Counted from the first letter of the stretch, positions 14,658 to 22,457 are shown. The stretch is 25,695 bases of DNA from UBA11579 sp039714215 (GCA_039714215.1 JBDLJU010000012.1:1-25695); one strand, 5' to 3'. Numbers and translations: made by a program. Notes: a model not told the origin generated them from the sequence alone.

Positions 14658-14695
14658 TATATCCGGAACCAGGAAATTGACTGGTTCCGGATATA
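14658..14695 (-). terminator. terminator of the first paralogous membrane-protein gene
   Basis: A 14 bp perfect stem (14658-14671 with 14682-14695) with a 10-base loop. On the minus strand it is followed by CCTTTTA. The inner arms CGGAACCA and TGGTTCCG resemble the hairpins at 75 and 12915. Confidence 0.75.
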
Positions 14696-14708
14696 GGGAA
14701 AATGATAA

Positions 14709-15590
14709 TTACTCTTTAACAATGATCCTGTTTTTGAACCAGGGAATAACCAGGATCGCGATGAAGACGGCGGAAAGCATGGCGCCTCGCAGCCATTCTT
14801 GACCTGACGGAACATCATAGCGGTCAATGAAGGCCAACAATGCTGCCGCAAAAGTCACCACGCCGGTGATCATGCCGAAATACCAGCCGGCTTCTTTACG
14901 GGCTGCCATCAACCAGATCGCCACAAAGAATAGGGCAACCGCAGCGTACATCACAAACCCACCGAGGAAAAGTTCCGGGTTGCTTTCACTGGCGCTGTAG
15001 AATGGTCCTTTGGTCAGGAAATGGCGGACACCGTGTTGCGCATTCATGAAAACCATCCCGCCGACAATCCCAAGTGCACCAAATGTTACAACCTGGGCGA
15101 TCTTGGTTTTTGCATCAGCTTTTTCGGTCAGCAGCATGATGAAATAGCCTGCCAGGCCAATCAGCATGATCGGCATCGCGGCTGGCATACCAGCATCGGG
15201 GTTCTTGTTGCCTAAGGCATCTTGCATTACCAATACCATCCATGGGATTACCATGGTCATGCCGCCCATAGAAGGAAGCGCCAGCATTGTTAAAGCCAAG
15301 GGGCGAGCCCATTCTTTGTCGGCATAAATATCTTTCGCAATCACGAGCAGGGTTGCACCGCCAAATACAAATAGCGCAATCCAGACATGGAAGGTTGCGG
15401 TAAGAATCCCAACTGGGGTGTCCCAGACGCCATCGGGCTGCTGTACCTGATGCGTTTCAACCAGGTTATGCAGTGCTGGGGTCAGTGCTTTCATTGAAAT
15501 AAACGGGGCTGAAAAGATCAAGAAAAGACCCACCAGAACGGCTACAGCCGTCATGATAGTTCGGCCTGTTTTTGTGGTTTCTCCAGTCAT
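14709..15590 (-). CDS. polytopic membrane protein, paralog 1 of an unrecognised family
   Basis: 293 residues with about eight hydrophobic segments. It is clearly related to the gene at 16492-17367. Shared blocks are K-E-W-A-R-x-L-A-L-x-x-L-(A/S)-(L/I)-P-(S/A)-M-G-G, then (V/I)-(I/V)-P-W-M, I-G-L-x-x-Y-F-x-x-L-L-(T/A)-E-K, A-R-K-E-x-G-W-Y-x-x-M-I, and a final I-P-(W/F)-F-K. The first external loop is long (about 33-60). A second block has Q-H-G-V-R-H-F, two His that might bind a cofactor, though the paralog keeps only one at that place. AAGGAG precedes the ATG. It is divergent from the Crp-type regulator starting at 15736. I know no family name or function for it. Confidence 0.75.
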   Translation of the reverse strand: MTGETTKTGRTIMTAVAVLVGLFLIFSAPFISMKALTPALHNLVETHQVQQPDGVWDTPVGILTATFHVWIALFVFGGATLLVIAKDIYADKEWARPLALTMLALPSMGGMTMVIPWMVLVMQDALGNKNPDAGMPAAMPIMLIGLAGYFIMLLTEKADAKTKIAQVVTFGALGIVGGMVFMNAQHGVRHFLTKGPFYSASESNPELFLGGFVMYAAVALFFVAIWLMAARKEAGWYFGMITGVVTFAAALLAFIDRYDVPSGQEWLRGAMLSAVFIAILVIPWFKNRIIVKE

Positions 15591-15606
15591 GAAAAATCTC
15601 CTTATA

Positions 15607-15641
15607 AATGGTTTGATATAATTGATTGCACAATAACCATT
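15607..15641. promoter_or_regulatory. inverted repeat in the paralog 1 / Crp intergenic region
   Basis: AATGGTT (15607-15613) and AACCATT (15635-15641) are perfectly complementary around a 21-base A/T-rich centre. Wide spacing of two helical turns centre to centre could suit a dimeric regulator or a looped structure. This is only a positional suggestion; no Crp-type TGTGA site is seen here. Confidence 0.25.
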
Positions 15642-15735
15642 GATTCTGTTTTCGAAGAACGCAGGTTAGTCTCATTGAATAAAATATCACAAACATCGTC
15701 GCCAGTCTTTATACTTTTATAAATTCGGAGGAGTA

Positions 15736-16410
15736 ATGAGTGATTTGCTGAACTGTCTTAAAGAAGCACCAGTATTCTCAAAATTAACTGCATCCGATCA
15801 TGATGAGCTGGTGAATCTGGCGACTTTTAAACAATTCAAGAAAGGGGATCTCGTCTGCTGGCAAGATGACCTATGGCCTTACGCAGCGTATATTGAAGAA
15901 GGCCATGCAGAATGGAGTATGCTTTCCCCCGAAGGAAAAAGGCAGTTCGTATTTCGCCTTGGTCCGTGTGACGCGATCTGGGGACATACGATTTTTGATG
16001 GTCAGCCGATGCCCGCGTCGTTGGAAGTGATGACGCCAATGAAAATCTACCTCTGGCATAAAGACATAGTTTTGCCAATCGTGTCCCGCCACCCTGAAGC
16101 AATCTGGGATATTACTGAAGTGTTGGTCACCTATATGCGGCATGTGCGTGAGGTGGTCTATGGGTTTGCTTTCCATCCGGTGGCAGGAAGGCTGGCCCGT
16201 TTGCTGTTGAACCATTATCAGCCTATTGAAGGAAAGCCGACCCCGCGGGACTTGACCCTGGATGAACTTGCCGACAATATTGGCACTACCCGTGAGCTGG
16301 TCAGCAGGACGCTGCACCGTTTTGCCAATGATGGCATGATTGAGATCAGCCGAGTGCAGTTTATTTTTACCAACCGGGACCAATTGGAAAAGCTGGCAGG
16401 AAAAGAATAA
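15736..16410 (+). CDS. Crp/Fnr-family transcriptional regulator
   Basis: 224 residues, a standard length. A cyclic-nucleotide-binding-like beta-roll spans about 1-115, a dimer helix 117-147 and a winged helix-turn-helix 148-224. The recognition helix T-T-R-E-L-V-S-R-T-L-H-R-F (184-196) keeps Arg186, Glu187 and Arg191, the positions that read TGTGA in E. coli CRP (R-E-x-x-x-R). In the phosphate-binding cassette the CRP ligands Glu and Arg-Ser are replaced (D-A-I-W-G-H, then P-M-P-A-S), so cAMP is unlikely to be the ligand. His84 lies in that region. There is no N-terminal Fnr-type cysteine cluster. GGAGGAG lies just before the ATG. The gene sits between the two membrane paralogs and is divergent from the first. 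Confidence 0.9.
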   Translation: MSDLLNCLKEAPVFSKLTASDHDELVNLATFKQFKKGDLVCWQDDLWPYAAYIEEGHAEWSMLSPEGKRQFVFRLGPCDAIWGHTIFDGQPMPASLEVMTPMKIYLWHKDIVLPIVSRHPEAIWDITEVLVTYMRHVREVVYGFAFHPVAGRLARLLLNHYQPIEGKPTPRDLTLDELADNIGTTRELVSRTLHRFANDGMIEISRVQFIFTNRDQLEKLAGKE

Positions 16411-16431
16411 ATCAAGCCGTTACTTCGAAAA

Positions 16432-16469
16432 AAAAGAGTTCCATAGCCGGAAAGCTATGGAACTCTTTT
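16432..16469. terminator. bidirectional terminator between the Crp regulator and paralog 2
   Basis: A 16 bp perfect stem (16432-16447 with 16454-16469) with the 6-base loop CGGAAA, an A-run on the left and a T-run on the right. It lies between convergent genes ending at 16410 and 16492. Confidence 0.9.
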
Positions 16470-16491
16470 AATTAAAATTCTGGTTGAATTT

Positions 16492-17367
16492 CTACTCTTC
16501 TTTATACGGATTAAGCAGTCGCTGCTTGAAGAAGGGGATCATCAGCATAACGATCAGACTTAAACCCATCAATGAGCCGTAGAGATAGTCAAGCGTGGCA
16601 TGACGCACATAGTGGGTTGACCCGCTTACCACCATGACCACAATGCTGCCGATCATGGCTGAGTACCAGCCCTTTTCCTTGCGGGCACCCAACTGATAGA
16701 TTGCTGCAATCAGCAGGCCAGTACCTACCCAAAGGCCCAGCCAGCCAAAAAATGTGATCGAAATCCCTTCGGCAAAAATCGGACGCTTGGGATGTCCATA
16801 AAGGATCCGGAAAGCGGCATGCCCATTGGCAAAACTCTCAGCAGCAGTGACTCCCAGCATAAGAAAAACAAGAAAGTCAGCAATTCGTTGTTTCCCATCC
16901 ACTTTCTCAGCAAGCAGAACGGTAAAGTAAGGAATCAAACCAATCGCCATGATAATCACTGCCGGGGGGAAGCCACCCTCTTTGCTGCCCACAAAATTCA
17001 TCCAGGGCACGATCATGTAAGCGCCACCCATTGCAGGGATTGAAAGACATAGCAAAGCCAGTCCTCTCGCCCATTCTTTGCCATTGAGCACTTGCATTAC
17101 GATCACAAGCAGAGCGATCCCGGCGATCACACTCATCGTGCCCCAGAAGGGGTAGAAGAAGCTAACCAGCCAGGTTGTCAGTGTCAGCAAAGGCGCGGAA
17201 GGATTGTTGTCCGCTGTGAATTGTGCGATTCTTTCTTGCTGATAGCCAACAATCGGGTTGACCATATCGAACGAAATGAACGGGACCAAAAAGATCATCA
17301 GCAGTGCTGCAACAACGATCACCCCTACAATAATTTGCTTGGTTTTTTGACTTGTACTGTCTAACAT
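16492..17367 (-). CDS. polytopic membrane protein, paralog 2 of an unrecognised family
   Basis: 291 residues from the ATG at 17367, chosen because AAGGAG lies 6-7 bases upstream; an earlier in-frame start 20 codons before has none. It has about eight hydrophobic segments. It shares the blocks described for the gene at 14709-15590, including K-E-W-A-R-G-L-A-L, I-P-A-M-G-G, P-W-M, Y-F-T-V-L-L-A-E-K, G-A-R-K-E-K-G-W-Y and I-P-F-F-K. The closing region has S-T-H-Y-V-R-H-A-T. It ends in a charged N-P-Y-K-E-E tail. It is divergent from the two-domain lipoprotein gene; their shared 303-base gap holds a Crp-like site. Function unknown. Confidence 0.75.
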   Translation of the reverse strand: MLDSTSQKTKQIIVGVIVVAALLMIFLVPFISFDMVNPIVGYQQERIAQFTADNNPSAPLLTLTTWLVSFFYPFWGTMSVIAGIALLVIVMQVLNGKEWARGLALLCLSIPAMGGAYMIVPWMNFVGSKEGGFPPAVIIMAIGLIPYFTVLLAEKVDGKQRIADFLVFLMLGVTAAESFANGHAAFRILYGHPKRPIFAEGISITFFGWLGLWVGTGLLIAAIYQLGARKEKGWYSAMIGSIVVMVVSGSTHYVRHATLDYLYGSLMGLSLIVMLMIPFFKQRLLNPYKEE

Positions 17368-17670
17368 AATCTCTCCTTTGAACTTAATTAATTGGGGTTT
17401 CTGTGAATAAAATAACAAATAACCCAATCAAATGCCTTGATAATTCTTAATATTCTTCCCAGAAATACCGTAATGCTCTCAGGTTCTCAAACAAAAGCCC
17501 ACCCAAGGAAGGTCTGTAGTTTTTTGAGGTGATAAATTTTAAATGCTGACCTTAAGATATATCAAATACTTTATAAACCTATCGTGATACGCTTCACAAT
17601 AGATGTACCCCATTCTGCTGCCAACCTTTTGGGGCAGATCAATAATAATTACCTATTGAGGAGAAGATAG
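17368..17670. other. 303-base divergent regulatory region
   Basis: Between paralog 2 (minus) and the two-domain lipoprotein (plus). A/T-rich, no gene seen. It holds the Crp-like site at 17583-17598, a weak promoter candidate CTGCCA (17618-17623) with AATAAT (17641-17646) at 17-base spacing, and the ribosome site GAGGAG (17658-17663). Confidence 0.6.
17583..17598. promoter_or_regulatory. Crp-like binding site
   Basis: CGTGA-TACGCT-TCACA matches the CRP consensus TGTGA-N6-TCACA at 9 of 10 half-site positions. If transcription starts near 17652, its centre lies about 61-62 bases upstream, the classical class I activator position. The regulator at 15736-16410 has the matching recognition-helix residues. 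Confidence 0.5.
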
Positions 17671-19224
17671 ATGAAAAAGCTATTCCCTGTATTAGCAATC
17701 CTGCTGATTGCCATGTTGGTCCTCTCGGCATGTGGGTCTGCTGCTCAGATTGAGCCTTCCACGGCCGAAGGATCCCCAGAAGAGGCGGGCAATACCGGAG
17801 AAGCCGCAGCTTCTGAGCCTGAAGCTGGTGAAGAAATGGCATCAGAAATGCCATATGAATTTGCCTGGGACCAGGATTACATTACCGAGGTAGCGCCAAT
17901 CATGATGATTGACCCCTACTTCCAAATATTCGGTCAATCACAAGTGGCTGTACCATACACCTACGAAACGGCGGTTAAGTTGGCCGGGCACTCGTGCGGC
18001 GCGACGACCGGAGCCTGGACAATCACACGCAAAGCTCTTGAAGTGTTATATCCGAATGGCGAAGTTCCAGTTCGCGGTCAAATTGCGGTAGAAGCCCCTG
18101 GCGCTGAGGATGAATGGTTTGTCGGCGTTTTTGGTGAGGTTATCACATACATCACCGGAGCGGCGCCTCGCACAGGCTTTATTGGTGCAGAATTTGGTCA
18201 AACAAATGATCTTTTTGTGCGTCAAAACAAGATGGTTTACACCGACGAACCTACCGGAACACTTCCACCCAAGATGGAATGGGTCTTCACCCGGCTGGAT
18301 ACCGGCACAAAGGTTGGCGTAACATTTAATCTCGCCGTAGTCCTCCCGATTGCAACACCTGAATATAAGGAAATGGGTCGGAAGATGGCTGCTGGAACCG
18401 CTACCCCTGAAGAAGCAGCAGACTACTACGTATACTGGAACGATAGAGCCAAATTCGTGCTCGAAAATGCAGATAGCCTCGATGGTTTTTTCGCGGTAAA
18501 CGTTTACGAAGAAGCCCCGATCACTACCTCCGAGGCATTTGTTGCTGATCCGGAAGTTACTTCAGCGGATGATTTCGCCTGGGACCAAGATTACATTACC
18601 GAGGTTGAGCCAATCATGATGATTGACCCCTACTTCCAAATCTTTGGCCAATCACAGGTAGCTGTCCCCTACTATTATGAAGAAGCGGTTAAAGTGGCCG
18701 GGCATTCCTGTGGGGCCACGACCGGCGCATGGACAATTACCCGGAAGGCACTTGAAGTGCTTTATCCGGACGGAGAAATTCCGGTGCGAGGTCAAATTAT
18801 GGTACAGGCTCCTGGCGCAGAGGATGAATGGTTTGTTGGTGTATTTGGTGACATTATCACATTTATCACTGGTGCATCTCCGCATACAGGTTTCATCGGC
18901 GCAGAGTTTGGTCAAACTGACGATCTCTTCGTCCGCCAGAACAAAATGGTATACACCGAAGAACCCACCAAGCAGCTTCCCCCACTGCGGGAATGGATTT
19001 TTACCCGTCTTGATACTGGTGCAAGTGTGGGCGTGAAGTTCAATCTCGTTGTAATTACCCCAATTCCAACCCCTGGTAGAGTTTCCATGGGCAAACAGCT
19101 GGCGGCAGGTGAAGCCAGCGCTGAGGACGCTGCAGATTATGTGAAGTATTGGAATGACAGAGCCCTCTTTGTCTTTGAAAATGCTGACATGAACGGATTC
19201 TTTACTGTTACGGTATATGAATAA
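17671..19224 (+). CDS. lipoprotein with two tandem FmdE-like domains
   Basis: 517 residues. The signal peptide ends in the lipobox L-S-A-C, lipid Cys21, followed by a Glu/Ala-rich linker to about 63. Two copies of a domain of about 215 residues follow (64-280 and 302-517, offset 238). Most positions are identical, for example F-A-W-D-Q-D-Y-I-T-E-V, I-M-M-I-D-P-Y-F-Q-I-F-G-Q-S-Q-V-A-V-P, and A-G-H-S-C-G-A-T-T-G-A-W-T-I-T-R-K-A-L. Each copy keeps one H-x-C (H107/C109 and H345/C347), then a strand-rich region and D-L-F-V-R-Q-N-K-M-V-Y-T. The G-H-x-C start and D-L-F-V-x-x-x-K-x-V-Y-T block resemble FmdE (formylmethanofuran dehydrogenase subunit E) domains, but the later FmdE cysteines are missing, so this is a remote call. 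It would act on the outer face of the membrane. It may bind a metal or cofactor; this is inference. Confidence 0.7.
   Translation: MKKLFPVLAILLIAMLVLSACGSAAQIEPSTAEGSPEEAGNTGEAAASEPEAGEEMASEMPYEFAWDQDYITEVAPIMMIDPYFQIFGQSQVAVPYTYETAVKLAGHSCGATTGAWTITRKALEVLYPNGEVPVRGQIAVEAPGAEDEWFVGVFGEVITYITGAAPRTGFIGAEFGQTNDLFVRQNKMVYTDEPTGTLPPKMEWVFTRLDTGTKVGVTFNLAVVLPIATPEYKEMGRKMAAGTATPEEAADYYVYWNDRAKFVLENADSLDGFFAVNVYEEAPITTSEAFVADPEVTSADDFAWDQDYITEVEPIMMIDPYFQIFGQSQVAVPYYYEEAVKVAGHSCGATTGAWTITRKALEVLYPDGEIPVRGQIMVQAPGAEDEWFVGVFGDIITFITGASPHTGFIGAEFGQTDDLFVRQNKMVYTEEPTKQLPPLREWIFTRLDTGASVGVKFNLVVITPIPTPGRVSMGKQLAAGEASAEDAADYVKYWNDRALFVFENADMNGFFTVTVYE
17860..19221 (+). repeat. tandem duplication of about 650 bases inside the lipoprotein gene
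   Basis: Copy 1 is 17860-18510, copy 2 is 18574-19221, offset 714 bases. The DNA itself is still very alike: the first 68 bases of each copy differ at only a few positions. The duplication is therefore fairly recent or is kept alike by gene conversion. A 21-residue linker separates the copies. Confidence 0.9.
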
Positions 19225-19253
19225 ATCTTCCAGATAATCAGATAGCAGCAAAT

Positions 19254-19289
19254 AAAATCTGGGGCTAGCGAGCTAGCCCCAGATTTTTT
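19254..19289 (+). terminator. Rho-independent terminator of the lipoprotein gene
   Basis: A 15 bp perfect stem (19254-19268 with 19273-19287), loop CGAG, and a T-run to 19289, 30 bases after the stop codon. Confidence 0.9.
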
Positions 19290-19383
19290 GTATCTACCCC
19301 TGATTGGTCGGAGCGCTAAATTTAATTCTTGTTGGACTTGATCTCCTCATTAAATTCTTCAACGAATTAGATTGGGAAATGTA

Positions 19384-19411
19384 TTTACCTCACAAACCGA
19401 ACAAATATGAT
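19384..19411 (+). promoter_or_regulatory. candidate promoter of the membrane-protein pair
   Basis: TTTACC (19384-19389), a 16-base spacer and TATGAT (19406-19411). Just behind it an inverted repeat AAAGTAAG (19412-19419) and CTTACTTT (19439-19446) would cover the start of the transcript and could be an operator or a leader hairpin. Confidence 0.4.
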
Positions 19412-19522
19412 AAAGTAAGGGTTATTAATTAATGTAGACTTACTTTTACAGCATCTCAGTATTCGTGAGTGCTAATATTTTCTAGTCTGTTTCTTCGAGA
19501 AAAAATTGGAGGTTGGATAAAT

Positions 19523-20368
19523 ATGTTTAAACAATGGTGGCGCAACGATCTTTCGACTGGGGTAAAGATTGTTTTAATCGCATTACTTGCCAACGGTCTG
19601 CCCGCTTTTATAATCTTGATGAGTGTGCCAGATATGACAGAAATCCTGTTTGTCTGGACGATCAATCCGGAAATTAACGCCAGGCTGATTGGGGTGATGT
19701 ACGGCAACGCTATGCTCTTGGTCGGCTTCAGTGCCTTCCAAACCAAATGGGAAAATGTGCGCATCAATATGGTGGTGATCACCCTCTTTTCCATCTTTGC
19801 GACCGTGCTGACCTTCTTCTACCTGAAGCCTTTCCTGGCACACCCCTGGTATCACCTGGCCTTCTGGCTGAGCATGTACCTGATCTTGTTTTTTTCAGCC
19901 CCATATATTTTTCTCACGCATGAGAAAAAATTTGGCGGGAAGCTGCCAATTCAAATTCCGTTGACGATTAGCGCACGCCTTGTTGCAGGCATCTCGATAC
20001 TCGTCAGTTTGGTTTGTGGTTTGGGGCTGCTCTTCAAGATTGATCTGGTCAACCAATATTGGCCCTGGACGCTGCCTCCTTTGGTCGGCGGGCTGATCGG
20101 CGTGCTCTTTACCACCCATGCCGCGGCATACGCCTGGGCGCTGTGGGATGGTGGTTGGTTGCGGGTGCGCCCGATCTTCTGGCAGGCAGTCCCAACAGGA
20201 TTGATGTTTATCCTGCTGCCCTTGCTTCATGATGGAGATTTGCGTCCAGACGCAGGGCCTGCTTTGACGCTTTATTACGCAGTTGCCGGATTCGCCGTAA
20301 TCGCCAATCTTGGAATTATTCTCGGATTCCGGTCTGATGAGAAGGGGGGTTCCAATGGAAAAAGTTAA
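19523..20368 (+). CDS. polytopic membrane protein, function unknown
   Basis: 281 residues from the ATG at 19523, chosen because GGAGG lies about 10 bases upstream; an earlier in-frame ATG 18 codons before lacks one. It has about eight hydrophobic segments with short loops and begins M-F-K-Q-W-W-R-N-D on the cytoplasmic side. The region F-L-A-H-P-W-Y-H-L-A-F-W and later T-T-H-A-A-A-Y-A-W-A-L-W-D-G-G-W are rich in His and Trp. No family is recognised. The next gene starts 14 bases before this one ends, so the two products are probably made in fixed ratio and may form a complex. Confidence 0.7.
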   Translation: MFKQWWRNDLSTGVKIVLIALLANGLPAFIILMSVPDMTEILFVWTINPEINARLIGVMYGNAMLLVGFSAFQTKWENVRINMVVITLFSIFATVLTFFYLKPFLAHPWYHLAFWLSMYLILFFSAPYIFLTHEKKFGGKLPIQIPLTISARLVAGISILVSLVCGLGLLFKIDLVNQYWPWTLPPLVGGLIGVLFTTHAAAYAWALWDGGWLRVRPIFWQAVPTGLMFILLPLLHDGDLRPDAGPALTLYYAVAGFAVIANLGIILGFRSDEKGGSNGKS

Positions 20369-21044
20369 ACGTGCGGCAATTCGTCTGGATCTGCTCGGCC
20401 TGTTCTTGGCCGGGTTGAATAATACCTTCCTGGCCTTCCTCGTAGCGATTTTCATTCACGGTCCGGGAACCACAACAAGCCAACCGGATCTTTTGCTGCG
20501 GGCCAGTTATATCGCTGAAAATACCATGCTTTGGAAAGCTGGCTGGCTCTTCTGGTTTGCCCCGACCCTCACATTTTCCTGGAGCTACTTTGCCCTGGGC
20601 CGGCATCTGGATAAAGCCCGCCAGTGGCGCAACCTGGCGATTGGCGTTGCCCTGATTGCTGCTGCGGTTGATATCGTTGGCGTGCTGGTCAATCTGACAG
20701 TGCTGCCGGAATTAGCAGGTGAGTTGACATATCTGGACCCAACCTTACAGGTTGTATTTTTATCGATGGAAAAATTGGCCAATACCCTGACCAATATCGG
20801 CGGCTTTGGTCTCTATTCACTGGCAGGCATTCTGCTTTTACCGGCCGTTTTTGCGACCCCAGATTTTCCACGCTGGTTGAGGTGGTTGGGTGTGGTCGAA
20901 TGGGGCATTTCAATCCTTGCCACGGTCTTGCTGATCGTTGTTCCCAGCCTGGCAACTGGTCCGCTGTTGGTCAGCTTCATGCTCTATGCTCCGTGGGTAT
21001 GGGGCAGTGCCTGGTGGTTGTGGCAGATGCGTTCAGAAGTATAA
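20355..21044 (+). CDS. polytopic membrane protein, function unknown, overlapping its upstream partner
   Basis: 229 residues from the ATG at 20355, preferred over an in-frame start 15 codons earlier because the purine tract GAAGGGG lies just upstream and the N terminus becomes M-E-K-V-K-R-A-A-I-R-L-D-L-L-G, ahead of the first helix. It has about five or six hydrophobic segments, with an external loop near 36-55 (H-G-P-G-T-T-T-S-Q-P-D). It overlaps the preceding gene by 14 bases in another frame, which points to translational coupling. No motif I can name. A G-rich hairpin-like stretch follows at 21066-21096, before the next promoter. Confidence 0.7.
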   Translation: MEKVKRAAIRLDLLGLFLAGLNNTFLAFLVAIFIHGPGTTTSQPDLLLRASYIAENTMLWKAGWLFWFAPTLTFSWSYFALGRHLDKARQWRNLAIGVALIAAAVDIVGVLVNLTVLPELAGELTYLDPTLQVVFLSMEKLANTLTNIGGFGLYSLAGILLLPAVFATPDFPRWLRWLGVVEWGISILATVLLIVVPSLATGPLLVSFMLYAPWVWGSAWWLWQMRSEV

Positions 21045-21079
21045 CCACTGCTCTTCTCGTGGCTCCTGGGCGGGGGTTG

Positions 21080-21109
21080 TTTACCACGCCCGGGGATTTC
21101 TTATATAAT
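21080..21109 (+). promoter_or_regulatory. candidate promoter of the 21142 lipoprotein gene
   Basis: TTTACC (21080-21085), an 18-base spacer and TATAAT (21104-21109). The ribosome site GAGGAG lies at 21127-21132 and the ATG at 21142. Confidence 0.55.
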
Positions 21110-21141
21110 GAAGCAGTAAACTAATTGAGGAGATCAATCCA

Positions 21142-22200
21142 ATGAGAAACAAATGGATGCTGTTGGTGATCGCGCTCAGCATGACTGCGTGCAGCGGTAC
21201 ACAAAGTGAAGTGATCGAAGTGACTAGAATTGTCGAAGTCACCCGCATTGTTACTCAGGAAGAAGCGGTAGACACGATCAGCGCTGAGAACCAGGTTGAA
21301 CACCCCGGAGCACTTGAAAGTACAACAATGATCGCCGGCTGCCCGATCTTCCCCGCGGACAATATCTGGAATACCCGGGTGGATGGTTTGCCAGTCCACC
21401 CGCGCTCAGCAGAATACATCAACACGATTGGTGCGAGCGACAAATTGCATCCTGATTTTGGTTCGGGCACCTGGGATGGGAAACCGATCGGGATTCCCTT
21501 CAATATCGTCAGTGAAGCGCGAAATTGGGTGGAGATTGCCTTTGATTACGCCGATGAAAGCGACCCAGGCCCCTACCCGGTCCCGGAAAACCCGCTGATT
21601 GAAGGCGGCCCAAATTCTGACGGCGACCGCCACATTCTCATCCTGGATACAACCGACTGCATCTTGTATGAAATTTATGCTGCCTGGCCCGATGGTGACG
21701 GCGGCTGGTGGGGTGGCTCTGGGGCAGTCTTTGACCTGACCAGCAATGACCTCCGGCCAGACAGCTGGACCTCCAGCGATGCGGCCGGGCTGCCCATTCT
21801 TCCTGGTTTGATCCGCTATGAAGAAGTTGAGGCTGGAAAAATAACCCACGCCATTCGGATGACGGCACCGCAAACCCAGCGAGCTTATCTGTGGCCCGCG
21901 CGTCATTTTGCTTCCACGATTGAAGACCCGGCTTACCCGCCGATGGGGGTCCGCTTCCGGCTGAAGGCATATTTTGATCTCAGCGGGTTCTCGCCTGAAG
22001 TGCAGATCATCTTGCAGGCGATGAAAGAGTACGGCTTAATCCTGGCGGATAACGGTGCGCCGTGGTTTATCGGCGGGGTACCGGACGAACGCTGGGATAA
22101 TCATATTCTGGGAGAAATTAAATCTATTCCCGGGTCAGCGTTTGAAGCCGTGGACGTTTCAACCTTGATCGTCTCGCCTGATTCTGGGGCGACCAGGTAA
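21142..22200 (+). CDS. lipoprotein of a conserved, unnamed extracytoplasmic family
   Basis: 352 residues. The signal peptide (1-16) ends in the lipobox M-T-A-C with lipid Cys17. A linker follows with a twofold E-V-T-R-I-V repeat (about 26-37), a feature I link to Chloroflexota lipoproteins. The mature domain starts at C-P-I-F-P-A-D-N-I-W-N-T-R-V (about 67-80) and holds A-D-E-S-D-P-G-P-Y-P-V-P, G-D-R-H-I-L-I-L-D, W-W-G-G-S-G-A-V-F-D-L, D-A-A-G-L-P-I-L-P-G-L, W-P-A-R-H-F-A-S and D-N-G-A-P-W-F-I-G-G. I recognise these as shared by uncharacterised secreted proteins in several phyla, but know no function. Asp, His and Glu in the conserved blocks would suit a metal site or a hydrolase; neither is shown. 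It has its own promoter and lies upstream of the multicopper oxidase gene. Confidence 0.75.
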   Translation: MRNKWMLLVIALSMTACSGTQSEVIEVTRIVEVTRIVTQEEAVDTISAENQVEHPGALESTTMIAGCPIFPADNIWNTRVDGLPVHPRSAEYINTIGASDKLHPDFGSGTWDGKPIGIPFNIVSEARNWVEIAFDYADESDPGPYPVPENPLIEGGPNSDGDRHILILDTTDCILYEIYAAWPDGDGGWWGGSGAVFDLTSNDLRPDSWTSSDAAGLPILPGLIRYEEVEAGKITHAIRMTAPQTQRAYLWPARHFASTIEDPAYPPMGVRFRLKAYFDLSGFSPEVQIILQAMKEYGLILADNGAPWFIGGVPDERWDNHILGEIKSIPGSAFEAVDVSTLIVSPDSGATR

Positions 22201-22457
22201 GTGCAGGAGTGCACCGCCAGGGAATTCGGCTTTGGTTTTGTTCTAGAAAATTAAATTGATCACGCTGGAAAAAATTTGAGCGGATAACCCCACGCAGCGG
22301 AAATAAACGATAAAACCAACCTGACTGGGTTGAAGAGATATTCGAAATTTCCTGGCCAAATAAACCTGATAAAAAAGGTAAATATTGTTACGAATATGAT
22401 ATAGTATGGGGCGAGATATTCACATCAAATAAATTTCTGGTTTTCCAAAGGATTAAA

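Noticed and set aside
14543..14851. 102-codon frame on the minus strand
   Set aside because: It overlaps the end of a solid membrane-protein gene in another frame and crosses its terminator.
17860..19221. Assembly artefact as the cause of the tandem repeat
   Set aside because: The copies differ at many positions across their length and have a distinct linker, which an assembly duplication would not give.
22201..22457. Copper-responsive operator (CueR or CopY type) before the multicopper oxidase
   Set aside because: No ACCTTCC-type dyad or CopY box is visible. Only short chance-level hairpins and an A/T-rich stretch near 22385-22410 were seen.
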